Translations under genes and position numbers: made by a program
NCBI RefSeq assembly: GCF_002878395.1
Contig: NC_061112.1
Span: forward strand, 41,825,013-41,889,012
Source: Capsicum annuum
Lineage: Eukaryota; Streptophyta; Magnoliopsida; Solanales; Solanaceae
Direction: 5' to 3'
DNA length: 64,000 nucleotides
In this document: positions 24,911 through 35,031 of the stretch, piece by piece
How positions within the stretch are numbered: the first letter of the stretch is position 1
How the letters are laid out: each line of letters opens with the position of its first letter
The notes under the pieces: model-generated
What the model was told of the DNA's origin: nothing
What the model saw: only the letters and a program-made list of their open reading frames with translations
The model's database searches: none

Positions 24911-25760
24911 GATCAGTGTCAGTAGCATGTGAATTCCCAGATATATTTCCCGAAGATCTCCTCAGAGTTCCTCTCAAAAGGGAAATCGAATTTGAAATAG
25001 ACCTTCTTCTAAATACTCAACTCATATCTATTCTGCCATATAGAATTGCACCTACAAAACTCAAAGAATTAAAAGAAAAGTTAAAGAATCTCCAAGATAA
25101 GGAATTCATCAGACCCAGTGTGTCCCCATGGGGTGCCCTAATTTTATTTGTGCGTAAGAAAGACGGTTCTCTCAGAATATGTATTGATTACCATTAGCAA
25201 GATAAAGTCATGGTCAAGAACAAGTATCCACTTCCCAGAATCAATAACTTGTTTGACCAACTTTAGGATGCCAGTTACTTCTCAAAGATAGACCTCAGAT
25301 TGGGCTATCATCAACTCAGAGTCATAGAATGTGACGTCCCAAAAATAGCCTTCATAACTCGATAAGGTCACTTCGAATTCTTAGTCATGTTCTTTGATCT
25401 TACCAATGCCCCAGCAACTTTCATGGACTTAATGAATCGTGTGTTCAAGCAGTACTTGGATATGTTCATTATAGTCTTCATAGATAACATTCTTGTCTAC
25501 TCTCACAGTGAGCATGATCATGCAGACCATCTCAGAGTTGTATTGCAGACTCTCAGAAACCATCAGCTATTCTCCAAATTCAGTAATTGCAAATTTTGGC
25601 TAAGGTCAGTAGCTTTCCTTAGCTATATCATTTCTGGTGATGGCATTAGAGTTGATCCCCAAAAGACTAAAGCAGTGAGAAACTGGCCTAGACCCATCTC
25701 TCTATTAAATATCAGGAGTTTCTCGGGCTTGGCTATGTATTACTGATGGTTTGTTGAGGG
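24910..25760 (+). pseudogene. Chromovirus reverse transcriptase
   Basis: Two long open stretches (24,916-25,197 and 25,387-25,746) and the interval between them cover the RT domain. Visible pieces are '[20 protein letters not shown]', '[19 protein letters not shown]', '[13 protein letters not shown]', 'LPRINNLFDQL', '[16 protein letters not shown]', then '[20 protein letters not shown]' followed by DNILVYS. The catalytic pair D-D in 'FIDDILVYS' is D-N here, a G-to-A change that would abolish activity. Stops at the positions expected to hold Q (in DYRQLN and DQLQGA) are C-to-T changes. The domain ends with '[20 protein letters not shown]'. Confidence 0.88.
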
Positions 25761-25849
25761 ATTTTCATCTATTGCATCCCCTATGTCCAGATTGACTTAG
25801 AATAAAGTCAAATTCCAGTAGTCAAATTCTTATGAGAAGAGTTTTTAGG

Positions 25850-26270
25850 AGTTAAAGACTTCACTCACTAAAGCTCCAGTCCTGACTTTACCAGATGGTT
25901 CAGATGGGTTTGTGGTATATTGTGATGCCTCCAGAGTTGGTTTGGGGTGTGTTTTAATACAGAGAGGTAAGGTCATTGCCTACACCTCTATAAAGCTTAA
26001 GCCTCATGAAAAGAATTATCCTACTCATGTTCTTGAGTTGGCAGCAATAGTGTTTCCCTTAAATATTTAGAGGAACTATTTGTATGGGGTGCACATTGAT
26101 GTGTTCACTAACCATAAGAGCCTACAGTATGTGTTCTCTTAGAAAGATTTAAACCTCCGTCAGAGAAGGTGGTTGGAGTTGTTGAAATACTATGACATGA
26201 GTGTCATATATCATTCGGGTAAAGCCAATGTAGTAGCTGATACTCTCAGTAGGATGTCTATGGGTAGTGT
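25850..26270 (+). pseudogene. Chromovirus RNase H
   Basis: The segment reads '[20 protein letters not shown]', then '[20 protein letters not shown]' with the E of 'LELAAIVF' in place, 'LYGVHIDVFTNHKSLQYVFS' where the family has a D-H pair, and 'RQRRWLELLKYYDMSVIYHS'. The terminal 'KANVVADTLSR' supplies the last aspartate. Three catalytic acids are visible, but stops after 'FPLNI' and 'VFS' break the frame. Confidence 0.85.
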
Positions 26271-26369
26271 TGCTCATGTGGAGGATGGCAAGTAAAAGTT
26301 AGCTTAGGAAGTTCACCATCTTTCCCGAATAGGTATTCGCTTAGTCGATTCAATAGAAGGTAGTGTATG

Positions 26370-27365
26370 GGTGCAGACTAGTTCAGAATTATCCCTGGTT
26401 TTTGAGGTAAAGGAAAAGAAGTATAGGGATCCCAGTTTAGTCAAGTTGAAGGAATCAGTCAGAGATAAAAAAGTAGAGGTCTTCTCCCAAGGGGAAAGTA
26501 GTGTGTTGCGCTGTCAGGGTCGGTTATGTATGCCTGGTGTAGATGACTTAAGGCAGCAAATTCTTGCAAAAGCTCATGGTGTGCACTACTCTATTCATCT
26601 AGGGGCCACTAAGATGTACCATGATTTGTGGGATATCTATTGGCGGAGTGGGAAGAAGAAAGACATTGCAGAGTTTGTGGCTAAGTGGTCAACATGTCAG
26701 CAAGTTAAGATTGAGCATCAGAAGCCTAGTGAGTCCATGTAGGAGTTCAGTATTCCCACTTGGAAGTGGGAAGAAATTAACATGGACTTTATGGATGATT
26801 TGCCTCATACTCATCATCGGCATGATTCAGTTTGGTCATCATAGACAGGATGATCAAATCAGCTCATTTCCTACCAGTCCATACCTCTTATTTAGCTGAG
26901 GATTACACCAAACTTTATATTAAGGAGTTGGTCAGATTGTATGGTGTTCCATTGTGTATTATCTCAGACAGAGGTACCTAGTTTACCTTTCATTTCTGGA
27001 AGGTATTCCAAAAGGATCTTGGTACCCGAGTTTACCTCAGTACATCCATTTATCCTCAAATAGATGGTCAAGAAGAAAGGACCATTCAGACTTTAGAAGA
27101 TATGCTGTGAGCGTGTGCGATAGACTTTAAAGGTAGTTCGGATGACCACTTTCCTTTTATTGAATTCGCATATAACAACAACTATCATTCCAGCATTCAG
27201 ATGGCTCCCTTTAAGATGCTTTATGAGAGGAGGTATAGATCTCCTATTAGTTGGTTTGAAGTGGGTGAGGCCGCAGTAGTAGGGCCTGACTTGGTATTTG
27301 ATACCTTAGAGAAAGTTCAGTGGATCAGGGAAAGGATTAAGACAGATCGGCGCACATAGAAATCA
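26370..27365 (+). pseudogene. Chromovirus integrase, zinc domain and catalytic core
   Basis: The zinc domain keeps both histidines (in 'AHGVHYSIHLGATKMYHDLW') and the cysteine of 'TCQQVKIEHQKPS'. The first cysteine of the pair is lost (family KCPNCQQVK, here KWSTCQQVK). The core follows in two frames: 'WEEINMDFM' (first D), 'IISDRGT' (second D, about 26,960) and 'GQEERTIQTLEDML' (Glu, about 27,070). All three catalytic acids are therefore present, but stops after 'DRGT' and 'EDML' interrupt it. The end is 'FAYNNNYHSSIQMAPFKMLY' and 'PDLVFDTLEKVQWIRERIKT'. Confidence 0.87.
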
Positions 27366-27374
27366 TAAGCAGAT

Positions 27375-27840
27375 GTGCGTAAAAAGGATCTCGAATTTGA
27401 GATTGGTTATTTTGTGTATTCGAAAATCTCTCCTATGAAAGGAGTGAAGATGTTTGGCAAGAAGATGAAACTCTGTCCCCGATATGTCGGTCCTTACCAA
27501 ATTCTCAGCCATTTCGGAAAGGTAGCTTACGAGCTTGAGTTGCCTTCAGGCTTAGCTTCAGTGCACCCAGTGTTCTATGTCTCCTTACTTAAGAAATGTA
27601 TAGGTGACCCAGTAGTCGTAGTCCCTATAGAGGGCATAGATATTCAGAACAGCCTCTTATGAAGATATCCCTGTCGAAATTCTTGATTATCAAATTCGCA
27701 GACTGAGGAACAATGAAGTCCCTCTAGTCAAAGTACTTTGGCGGAATCAGTCCGTTGAGGGAGCTACTTGGGAAGCAGAAGCAGACATGCGGACCAAGTA
27801 TCCTCACCTCTTCTTCACAAACTCAAACTCAACCTAAGGT
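27375..27840 (+). pseudogene. Chromovirus integrase C-terminus with chromodomain
   Basis: An open stretch (27,375-27,662) holds the GPY/F module: 'FEIGYFVYSKISPMKGVKMF', then 'KLCPRYVGPYQILSHFGKVA' and 'SVHPVFYVSLLKKCIGDP'. After a one-frame change near 27,655 the chromodomain reads 'VEILDYQIRRLRNNEVPLVK', 'VLWRNQSVEGATWEAEADM' and 'YPHLF'. Chromodomains of this kind tether the integrase to histone-marked chromatin and direct insertion into heterochromatin. Apart from the shift, this is one of the best preserved parts of the element. Confidence 0.88.
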
Positions 27841-28188
27841 AACTGTTTTTCTTTGAATTACTCAGTCTTATGTTCAGATATAGCTACCAACTTGGTATCA
27901 ATTAATGTTGCATACTCAGTCATGCATTCACGAATCAGTTCAGTCATGTACTCATGCATCAGACATACATGTCCAGTATATAATCTTAGCTTTTCAGTAA
28001 TCCCAGTCATGCATTCATGAATCATGTTCAGCTATGTACTTATGCATTAGATATGCATGTTCAGTATGATAATTCAGTATATCGGTAATTTTAGTCATGA
28101 AATCATGCATCGACTGTGCCTGTCTGGTGTCTAAATCCAGTCTATTAGATTTCTCAGTTTAATTAGTCTCATTTGAGGATGAATGTTC

Positions 28189-28203
28189 CCAAGGGGGAGA
28201 TAT
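28189..28203 (+). promoter_or_regulatory. Polypurine tract of the chromovirus
   Basis: The run aagggggaga (28,191-28,200) ends three bases before the TG of the 3' LTR. It would prime second-strand DNA synthesis. The preceding 'gaggatgaatgttccc' is typical of this family. Confidence 0.85.
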
Positions 28204-30715
28204 TGTAAGACCACACAAAATCCTAAGCCCAACTCAGTCTTTTAAGCTTGCTAAGGGGTCTCAGACTTAGAAAATTCTAGCTAAGTATTCAAACTTATTA
28301 TTATTTTGGCCTTCATAAGTTGAAAATGCTATTTCACGACTCTTATAACCTTAAAATGTCAATCTTTAGGTTAATTCATGATCAGGAATGTCAGTAGGTG
28401 TTCCCGGGTGGGTTTCGTATTTTTTGGACCTCATTTGGACCATGTTTGGAAATCTAAAATAGTGCATCAATGCAATCTCGATGCGGTGTGTCGGCCATCG
28501 TGTCGATCAATATTTTTCCTTGTCTTCCAGTGGCAATTTCCAATGAATTGACACGGCTCATTGGCTATCACATCGATACCAACAACACTGTTTATCGTCT
28601 CGTGCGTCGACAGTTTGATTTTTATGCATTAAAAAGCCGTGTCCTTAGGGGTATTAGCATCTTTTCCCCACCCCTATTCAGCCTTAAAACACGAGATTCA
28701 GCCTTCATTGAGCAAAATATACTTACTTTCTCTGAAATTGCTCAAGAATAAGAACCCTAGATGATTGAATTTCAAATTCAAGGCTCAATATTCCACTATT
28801 AATCTTCAAGAATTTAGCAACCAAGGTATGTCAAGTGTTCATCCAAGGGTTCCTACCACCCTTAGAGTTTAAGAAACTCTTTAAAACTTCAAGTAGCTTG
28901 ATTTTATGCTTTCCATAATTTGGATTCAAGTGTATTCATGATTATAATGTTGATTGAATTTCTATTCTAGGATTAAGTGCAAGATTTATGTAAAAACAAC
29001 TATCATGTATGTAGTATCATGTGAATTCATGTTAAATCCTTGAAACTGTGATGTTCATGTATTGATTAGTATTATGCGCATATCTTATGCCCTCAAAGTA
29101 TTTGATGAGTTATTCATGAGAATTAAATAATAAAATTATATCATGATAGCATGTATTCAAGTTCATGACATGGAAGTGTTTGCTAGAGTGTCCCAATGAA
29201 TGAATGATGATCAAGTTGTTATTTATCATATTTCAAGATTGTGCTATGTCTTATAAGTTATGCTATCGAGTCCTGAGGGAATTTAATACTCGACAATTTA
29301 GCTGATTACCTAGAGCCATGGTTAGTCTTAAGATAGAATCAGTCATGTCACGATCAGTAGTACTCTCGGTCAGTTACAAAACTCAGGAAAAACTCAATAG
29401 ACTCAGTATCAGTCCAGTCCAGTTCAGTATTCAATTCAGGCCTCAATAAATTCAGCCAGTTAACAGAATTTAGTAGTATTCCGTCAGTTAATGGAACTCA
29501 GTGAACTCTATATAATTCAGTTAGAAAGTATAATTATTAACAATTTAGTCAAGCCTAGTATGAACTAGAAATCAGTTCAGTGTCTATTAAGTTGAGAATA
29601 AGATTCAGCATCGAGTTAACCCAGGAATGGAGCCATTCCTGCCAGCAGAGGGTTTGACCCTTAGTAGCAATCCCTACATTATAGAACTACGTAGCCAGCG
29701 TAAGTTGAGATATCTTCTTACTAGATATTATGAGGGTTGATACATCTCATTCGAGTTTTCTTGCCAGCGAGGGTTGATGAAAGAGCATCCTGTTAAAGAG
29801 GGTTAACTCACAGATTGTGTTTACTCGTGGCACGGTATTGGCACCCTTCCAACTGGGGTTATAGGTTGAACCCCAATCTATTTAGAAAGGGGCATGTAGG
29901 TTAGATGATTACCTCTCACAATCTCAGTTTTAGATTCAGTCTTAGTACAAAACTTAGTTCAATTCTACAGATTCAGAATTGTCAGACACAGTCACTCCGT
30001 TCAGTACGGAACTTAGTATAGTCCCACAGAATCAAGACTATCAGATGCAGTTATTTAGTTATTAGTAATTCAGTATCAGTATACTCATATATTAGTTAAT
30101 CAGTATTCAGACTCAGTATCCATTGTTATTACGATCTCAGTTATAGTATACGTATTCATGCATGTACTCCCATTCAATAGTATTCATGTTATTCAGACAG
30201 TATTGTTCATGCATATGAACCCATGCATTTCAGCCTACCTCACTTAGCATACCAATACATTCAAAGTATTGATGCATACTTTTCTCTTGCGCTATGATGT
30301 CTTATATTATAGGTTCAGATGCATGAGTTCCCGATCATCCCTAGCAGTTACAGATTTTCAGCAGTCAGAGTTAATGGTGAGTCATCATAGTTCAAGGACA
30401 TGATTATTATTTCAGCATTTCAGTTTTATTTCAGTAGCTGGAGTTAGTTGGGGACTTGTCCCATCAACTCTATATTTTAGACAGTTTAGAGGCTTTTTTG
30501 GACTAGTGTATTTTCAGATAGATGTTTCAGTTTTGGTAATGTTATACCATATTCAGTTTTATTACAGTATTGAATCTTATGGCATGCTTTCCGTCTAATT
30601 TCCATATACTATAGTATTATTCAGTTATTTCAGCAGGTACCAGTCATGGGTTAGCTTGGTCCGCCAGGATTATGAGCATCGTGTAGTGTCTGGGGTACAG
30701 ACTCGGGGCGTTACA
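28204..30715 (+). repeat. 3' LTR of the chromovirus
   Basis: It starts tgtaagaccacacaaaatcc and ends ggggcgttaca, 2,512 bp. It retains the GC-rich block in full (28,470-28,615, 'catcgtgtcgatc', 'tcgtgcgtcgac'), part of which is deleted in the 5' LTR. A TATA-like cattaaaaag is near 28,627. An open stretch (28,470-28,751) across the block is fortuitous. Confidence 0.92.
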
Positions 30716-30735
30716 CCCTGATTCAGGACGTTACA

Positions 30736-30847
30736 ACCATCTATCATATAAAAGATATATTCAAATGGTTCTTACAATCTTGTCGATGTAGATGACAAAA
30801 AAATTAATACTATCAATGCCAAGTTCTTGAAGAAGTACTATCCTTGA
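30736..30847 (+). pseudogene. Tat integrase, last codons after the nested insertion
   Basis: Directly after the accat duplication, one frame reads 'YSNGSYNLVDVDDKK' and then 'INAKFLKKYYP' and a stop. This is the C-terminal signature of Tat integrases (family: Y-T-N-G-A-Y-K-L-V-D, ending K-F-L-K-K-Y-Y-P). It continues the fragment that stops at 16,154 and proves that solo LTR A and all it contains lie within one gene. Confidence 0.9.
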
Positions 30848-31650
30848 AGGAAATTAAATCTCCTTAAGGCATGAGCATAAATTCCATATTTACTCCTGGC
30901 CCGCAAGAGTATAAACTATTTATGACTCAAAAAAAGTCCGCTAGGTTCAAAACCTCGAAAGAGGTGACCTAGGAAAAGGTTAGGATAAAAAAATAATATT
31001 ATAAAGAAACACTCACCCAGAACTATGTTGGGACTTATCGATCCACTTTACCGCGGTACTTCAGTGCTCAAAATTTTGTTCTAAGATCAGTTGCATGTGT
31101 GTCAAAAAAAAATACATGTTCTTGCTTGATCTACCATATAAAAGTTAACTCTCCAAATGTTTTGATTAAATTTTGATCTTATGCCAAATATTTGTGGCTC
31201 AGTGAAGGCAGCCCGTCAAAAAGAAAGTAGCTTCTTCAATAGGATTTGTAATACCCAAACCTCACAATTTAGGGCACAAATCTGTCAAGCCTGCAATTAT
31301 CAAATTTGCAAGTTAAAAACTTTAATTCTTAAGGCTTCCAAGCTGAAGTTTCAACTCCAGCTCAATTGTGAGATAAAGACATGAGGCCGATGGGCAATAA
31401 GTTAGAAGAGAAAGCCAGGATTTAATACCTTAATGTCAATACATCAAATAAGTGAGCAATTCGTGAAGTTGAAATCTAAAAGGAATATTGAAAGAAATGT
31501 GCAATATTAAAAAAAGGAGCTTCTATTGCAACTAATATATCTAACTACTCAATAAAAGGTTAAAATAAAATGATAAGAAAGTTTGAAGAAAAGGAAATAT
31601 ATCTCCTAAGGCTAATCTAAGTATAGCTTATAATTAACTAAATATTAAGA
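30848..31650 (+). other. 3' untranslated part of the Tat element
   Basis: No protein is encoded on this strand. The string 'ccgctaggttcaaaacctcg' followed by 'aaagaggtgacctaggaaaa' (about 30,940-30,980), and the later 'tcacaatttagggcacaaat', are phrases I associate with the region after pol in this Solanaceae Tat family. The open stretch 31,181-31,384 is not a recognised protein. Confidence 0.6.
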
Positions 31651-34630
31651 CTAGCCTCTAAGACTTACTTCTTCTTCTATACTACGACATTTGAGGCATT
31701 TGTTGTTACTAGGGAGACGTTAGAACACTTGTGGAACTCTTCCTCGATAGCTGAAACTTAGGATTCCACCTCTTTAACTTCTTGCTTAGCAGCAATCTTG
31801 ATGAGTTTTTAACCTCTTCACCTTCTTTCTCACTTTCTCAAGGGATTTGCAAGAAATAGATACTTCTTCATATTTCTCATCCTTTTCCCTCAATCCAAGC
31901 TCAAGATGCTATTTGGTTTTCAAATATGACTCTGACTTTCAATTTTTGTAACGTTATCAGTAAGTGTGGATCGTGCTTGGTCATAGAAAGTTGCAAGCCC
32001 AAAGAAAGACCCTAACAGATTTTACAAAAAGGAAAATATCTGCACCCATTCCGCTCATGTCATTGAGTATGAATTCGACATTATCTTGGATATAAGAAAC
32101 ATGATCCATAGTAAGGCCTGTGAGTTTAGTATGGATACTAGCCCAGGCTTTCATGATAAATCCCTTTTAAGCTCTGAGACAACTTTCTTGCCATAAAAAT
32201 CAGACAAGGTTACCATTGGTCGCTGGGGGAAGTTGATTCTACATGTACTTTGACTTTACCGCGAAGATTAGAAGTGACCTCTTTGGATGAAAAAAGTAAC
32301 TCTCTTGAGTCTGGACCTGCTACTAACCCACTACTATCTTGTGGCTTACTTTGGCAAGGATCTTCCAAAATTTGGACATTTCCTAGTTGCACACACAAAG
32401 AAAAACATGATATATGGAATATATATATATATATATATGTATGTATAAGTGTGTGTATGTGTGTGTGTATATATATATATATAAAGGCAATTCATAAGCT
32501 ATGAAATAATATGGAGTTACGTCATTACCTTTTCAATGGATGGTGAAGTCCTCGATGAACTATCACTACTATCAAGAATTTCCATATGCAAGTTAGTATC
32601 ACCAGGATTGTCCAAAGATGGTTTCACCTTCTTCCAACAATGATCTCCATGAATACTATCACTCTCATCTTGAGATGGTCATTTGTTATAAGCCTGTGGA
32701 GTCCGTGCAAGCAACTCTTCTTTTTGAGTCTCTATATATAGAGGGCCCTTGACTGTGTATGGAATGACTACTTTAAATTTAAAGATAACATGCTTGACCA
32801 TATCTGGGACCTTCTCACTATGTTCTTGAAGAGTGTCAGTAACAAGACCCACGACATTCACTAAATATTGTAAGTTAGCTTTAAGAAAGTTTCCATGAAC
32901 TTTGTCCCACCAAGATTTATACACAGTGGAGGAGTACTTTTGCACATTAAGTGTAGCCATAGGAAAGTTGACTTTGCCATGGATCCATGTGGCACACAAA
33001 TGCGATAAAATATAAGGCCTTCATCAAGTGATGCACTGGAAATATCACTTTCCAAGTTGCGAGGGAGAATTTGATAGAATTCAAACTGACGGGTAAATCG
33101 ATGCGGGCTATATGGCTCCAGGAAGAATGCGTCTCCATACCTCAAAGAGAGAAAGCTAAAACAGAAGCTCATGAAGTAGCTTATCTCTGAATCTGCATCT
33201 TTATCATTATCTATAAAATAGCAAAGATTAGACTTATTTGGCATGATAGAAGTCCAATAAATGTTATCTCCCCGATGGATACACTTAATGGCATGCTCTT
33301 AATCAAAATATCTTACAGCACCTTCTCCAGAACATACTTCCATTAATGAAGTGGATGACTAACTAGGAAGAAAATAATGTCTTGAACTAGTAAGCAAGCC
33401 AACCATACACTTATAGATTGGAAAGGATACTTTGATGTAATCAAGTTGCAAATATTTGATAATCTTGTTTAAACCATTATAAATTCTTGACTAACAGGAA
33501 CAACAAGACTAAAAGTTTGATTATTGGCCATCATAACTGCAATTCTAAAAGTTCCCAAAAAAATGAAATTCCTATCCTTAGAAGAAAACACAAAGGTGCA
33601 CAACCAACATGAGAAAATGCTACCAAATATGTATCAGTCCTATGTTCATACCTTATTCCAAGTTTGGAAAATATCGCATCATCTGTGTTTGACCACTTTG
33701 CTACTTTAAGAATAGTCCTAGCTGGGTTATGTGTTGACTTCAAGCGAATAAATTTTTTGTCCTTCCTCAATGGAGCTGGCTCATATCTCAAGACTCTTTT
33801 ACGCTAAAACTTTATCCACTTGCTGAGATTAACTCTTGGATTATGATACTCTTTTTTTTAAAGATGTTGGAACATTACAAATAAGAATCCACAAGTATGA
33901 GGAATGAATCTCTCATTATTTTCAGTAACATCGATGAGCTCTTTGAATCTAGACACTACTTCTTCATAAGGAAGACCTCTAATGGGTAGGCCCCCAATTT
34001 CATGCAAATCCTAAATGGATATGGACAACTTTCCAACTGATGTCAGAAACGTCTTTGTCTTTGAACACCAAGCTTCAAGAAAGGCTTGCAATATGTTTGA
34101 ACTTCAATCATAGGTAAACAGAAAAGCGTAAACGACATAATATACTTTTGTTACCTTCAAAGTTTGTTGACTTCTAACCAATATGTCTTCAACCCATACT
34201 CAGTATCTTTGAGTATGATGAAATTCACCGTCAATCTCTATGGCACTACCCCAACGTATATTGCCTTGGAGTATTCGATGCCCTAAGCAAGTTAGGGTGC
34301 TAGCAATATTCAATTAATGTTGGTTTAGAGTTTGAAGAGACCATACTTTAAGGAATCGGTTAGAACCAATGTCATGTTCTGAAGTCCAGTTCAACATATG
34401 GAGGGAATTTCTCAAGGATGGCAATGCAACCACATGCCTACTGATCATTGGAGCATGAGTCAGTAGCTTAGATAAAATTGTACCATCATCAACCTCGATG
34501 AGGAGATATTTATTTTTGGAGGATGGAGAGATATAATCCTTAAAGTGAACCATTGCTACAATCTGCATGAATGGAAGAAGTTTAGTTAAATATAAAGTTA
34601 AAGTTTGGTCAAATACCTGCACAAATGGTT
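31650..34630 (-). pseudogene. Antisense plant-mobile-domain (PMD, aminotransferase-like) gene of the Tat element
   Basis: This is a decayed gene opposite to the Tat genes. From its N-terminal side, the pieces are 'MVHFKDYISPSSKNKYLLIE' and 'LNWTSEHDIGSNRFLKVWSL' (34,622-34,314). Then come 'RYEPAPLRKDKKFIRLKSTH' and 'FSKLGIRYEHRTDTYLVAFS' (33,791-33,531). 'SLRYGDAFFLEPYSPHRFTR' with 'QFEFYQILP' and 'SLDEGLIFYRIC' follow (33,244-32,861), and 'YKSWWDKVHGNFLKANL' (about 32,920). These are the landmarks of plant PMD proteins, also found in gypsy and Mutator-like elements and in MAIN/MAIL proteins. The C-terminal part (32,000-31,650) is Lys/Glu-rich and coiled-coil-like. Frameshifts and stops break it into at least five pieces. 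Its place between pol and the tandem array matches the extra ORFs known from Tat elements. Function is unknown. Confidence 0.8.
32418..32484. repeat. (TA)n / (TG)n microsatellite in the antisense gene
   Basis: Two runs of TA are separated by 'tgtatgtataagtgtgtgta' and a short TG run. It lies within the minus-strand PMD pseudogene. Confidence 0.9.
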
Positions 34631-34700
34631 GCTGACAGAAACTCCCTTTATGTTGTGGGATTATTCAATAACAAATGGCCACGTATGCTAGAACCAATGT

Positions 34701-35031
34701 CACCATCTTGAAGCTAAATTAGTCAGCCTTAAGGTGTACGAAGACAAAATTAAACTCTCGTACCCTAAGTGGATTGTTGCATAATCACCATCTTGGAGTC
34801 AAATTTATCGATCTTAAGGTATACACATGCGAAGTTAAACTCTCCCACCGTTTGTTGCATAATCACCATTTTGAAGACAAATTGATCGGTTAAGACGTAC
34901 GGAGACAAAGTTAAACTCTTGCACCCTAAATTGATTGTTGCATAGTGACTTTATTGAAACCAAATTGATTGATCTGAAGGTGTACGGAGACAAATTTAAA
35001 CTCTTACCCCTTTAAGTCGATTATTGCATGA
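34701..35031 (+). repeat. Four-unit tandem repeat in the Tat 3' region
   Basis: Units of 78-86 bp start near 34,701, 34,787, 34,864 and 34,948. Each contains 'tcaccatcttgaag' or a variant, 'aaattgatcg', 'gtgtacggagacaaagttaa', 'actct' and 'gattgttgcata'. Divergence is moderate. Minisatellite arrays just upstream of the 3' LTR are a known feature of Tat elements and a known source of satellites. Confidence 0.82.

Larger units (their letters stand above)
18168..30715 (+). mobile_element. Chromodomain Ty3/gypsy retrotransposon (chromovirus, Tekay/Del-like) inserted in solo LTR A
   Basis: It has two LTRs of about 2.45-2.51 kb, an initiator-tRNA-Met primer site, gag, protease, RT, RNase H, integrase and a C-terminal chromodomain, followed by a polypurine tract. 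The 5-bp target duplication ccctg is at 18,163-18,167 and 30,716-30,720, fifteen bases from the 3' end of solo LTR A. The long LTRs and the terminal chromodomain fit the Tekay/Del branch. The two LTRs differ at many sites and by a 65-bp indel, so the insertion is old. All reading frames are broken. Confidence 0.92.
16155..30735 (+). mobile_element. Solo LTR A inserted in Tat integrase, itself interrupted by a chromovirus
   Basis: The LTR starts tgtaacaccctcaaaatttt at 16,155 and runs to 18,167. It resumes at 30,721 and ends ggacgttaca at 30,735. Its own length is about 2.03 kb. The 5-bp target duplication accat is present at 16,150-16,154 and 30,736-30,740. Tat integrase codons lie immediately outside both ends. 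There is no internal domain, so this is a solo LTR left by recombination between two LTRs. A GC-rich block with repeated 'cgataagc/gtgataag' units lies at about 16,295-16,415. It is homologous to the inverted copy at 8,470-10,348. Confidence 0.9.

Noticed and set aside
28470..28751. 93-codon open stretch
   Set aside because: It lies in the 3' LTR of the chromovirus across the GC-rich block, and the other LTR copy does not keep it open.
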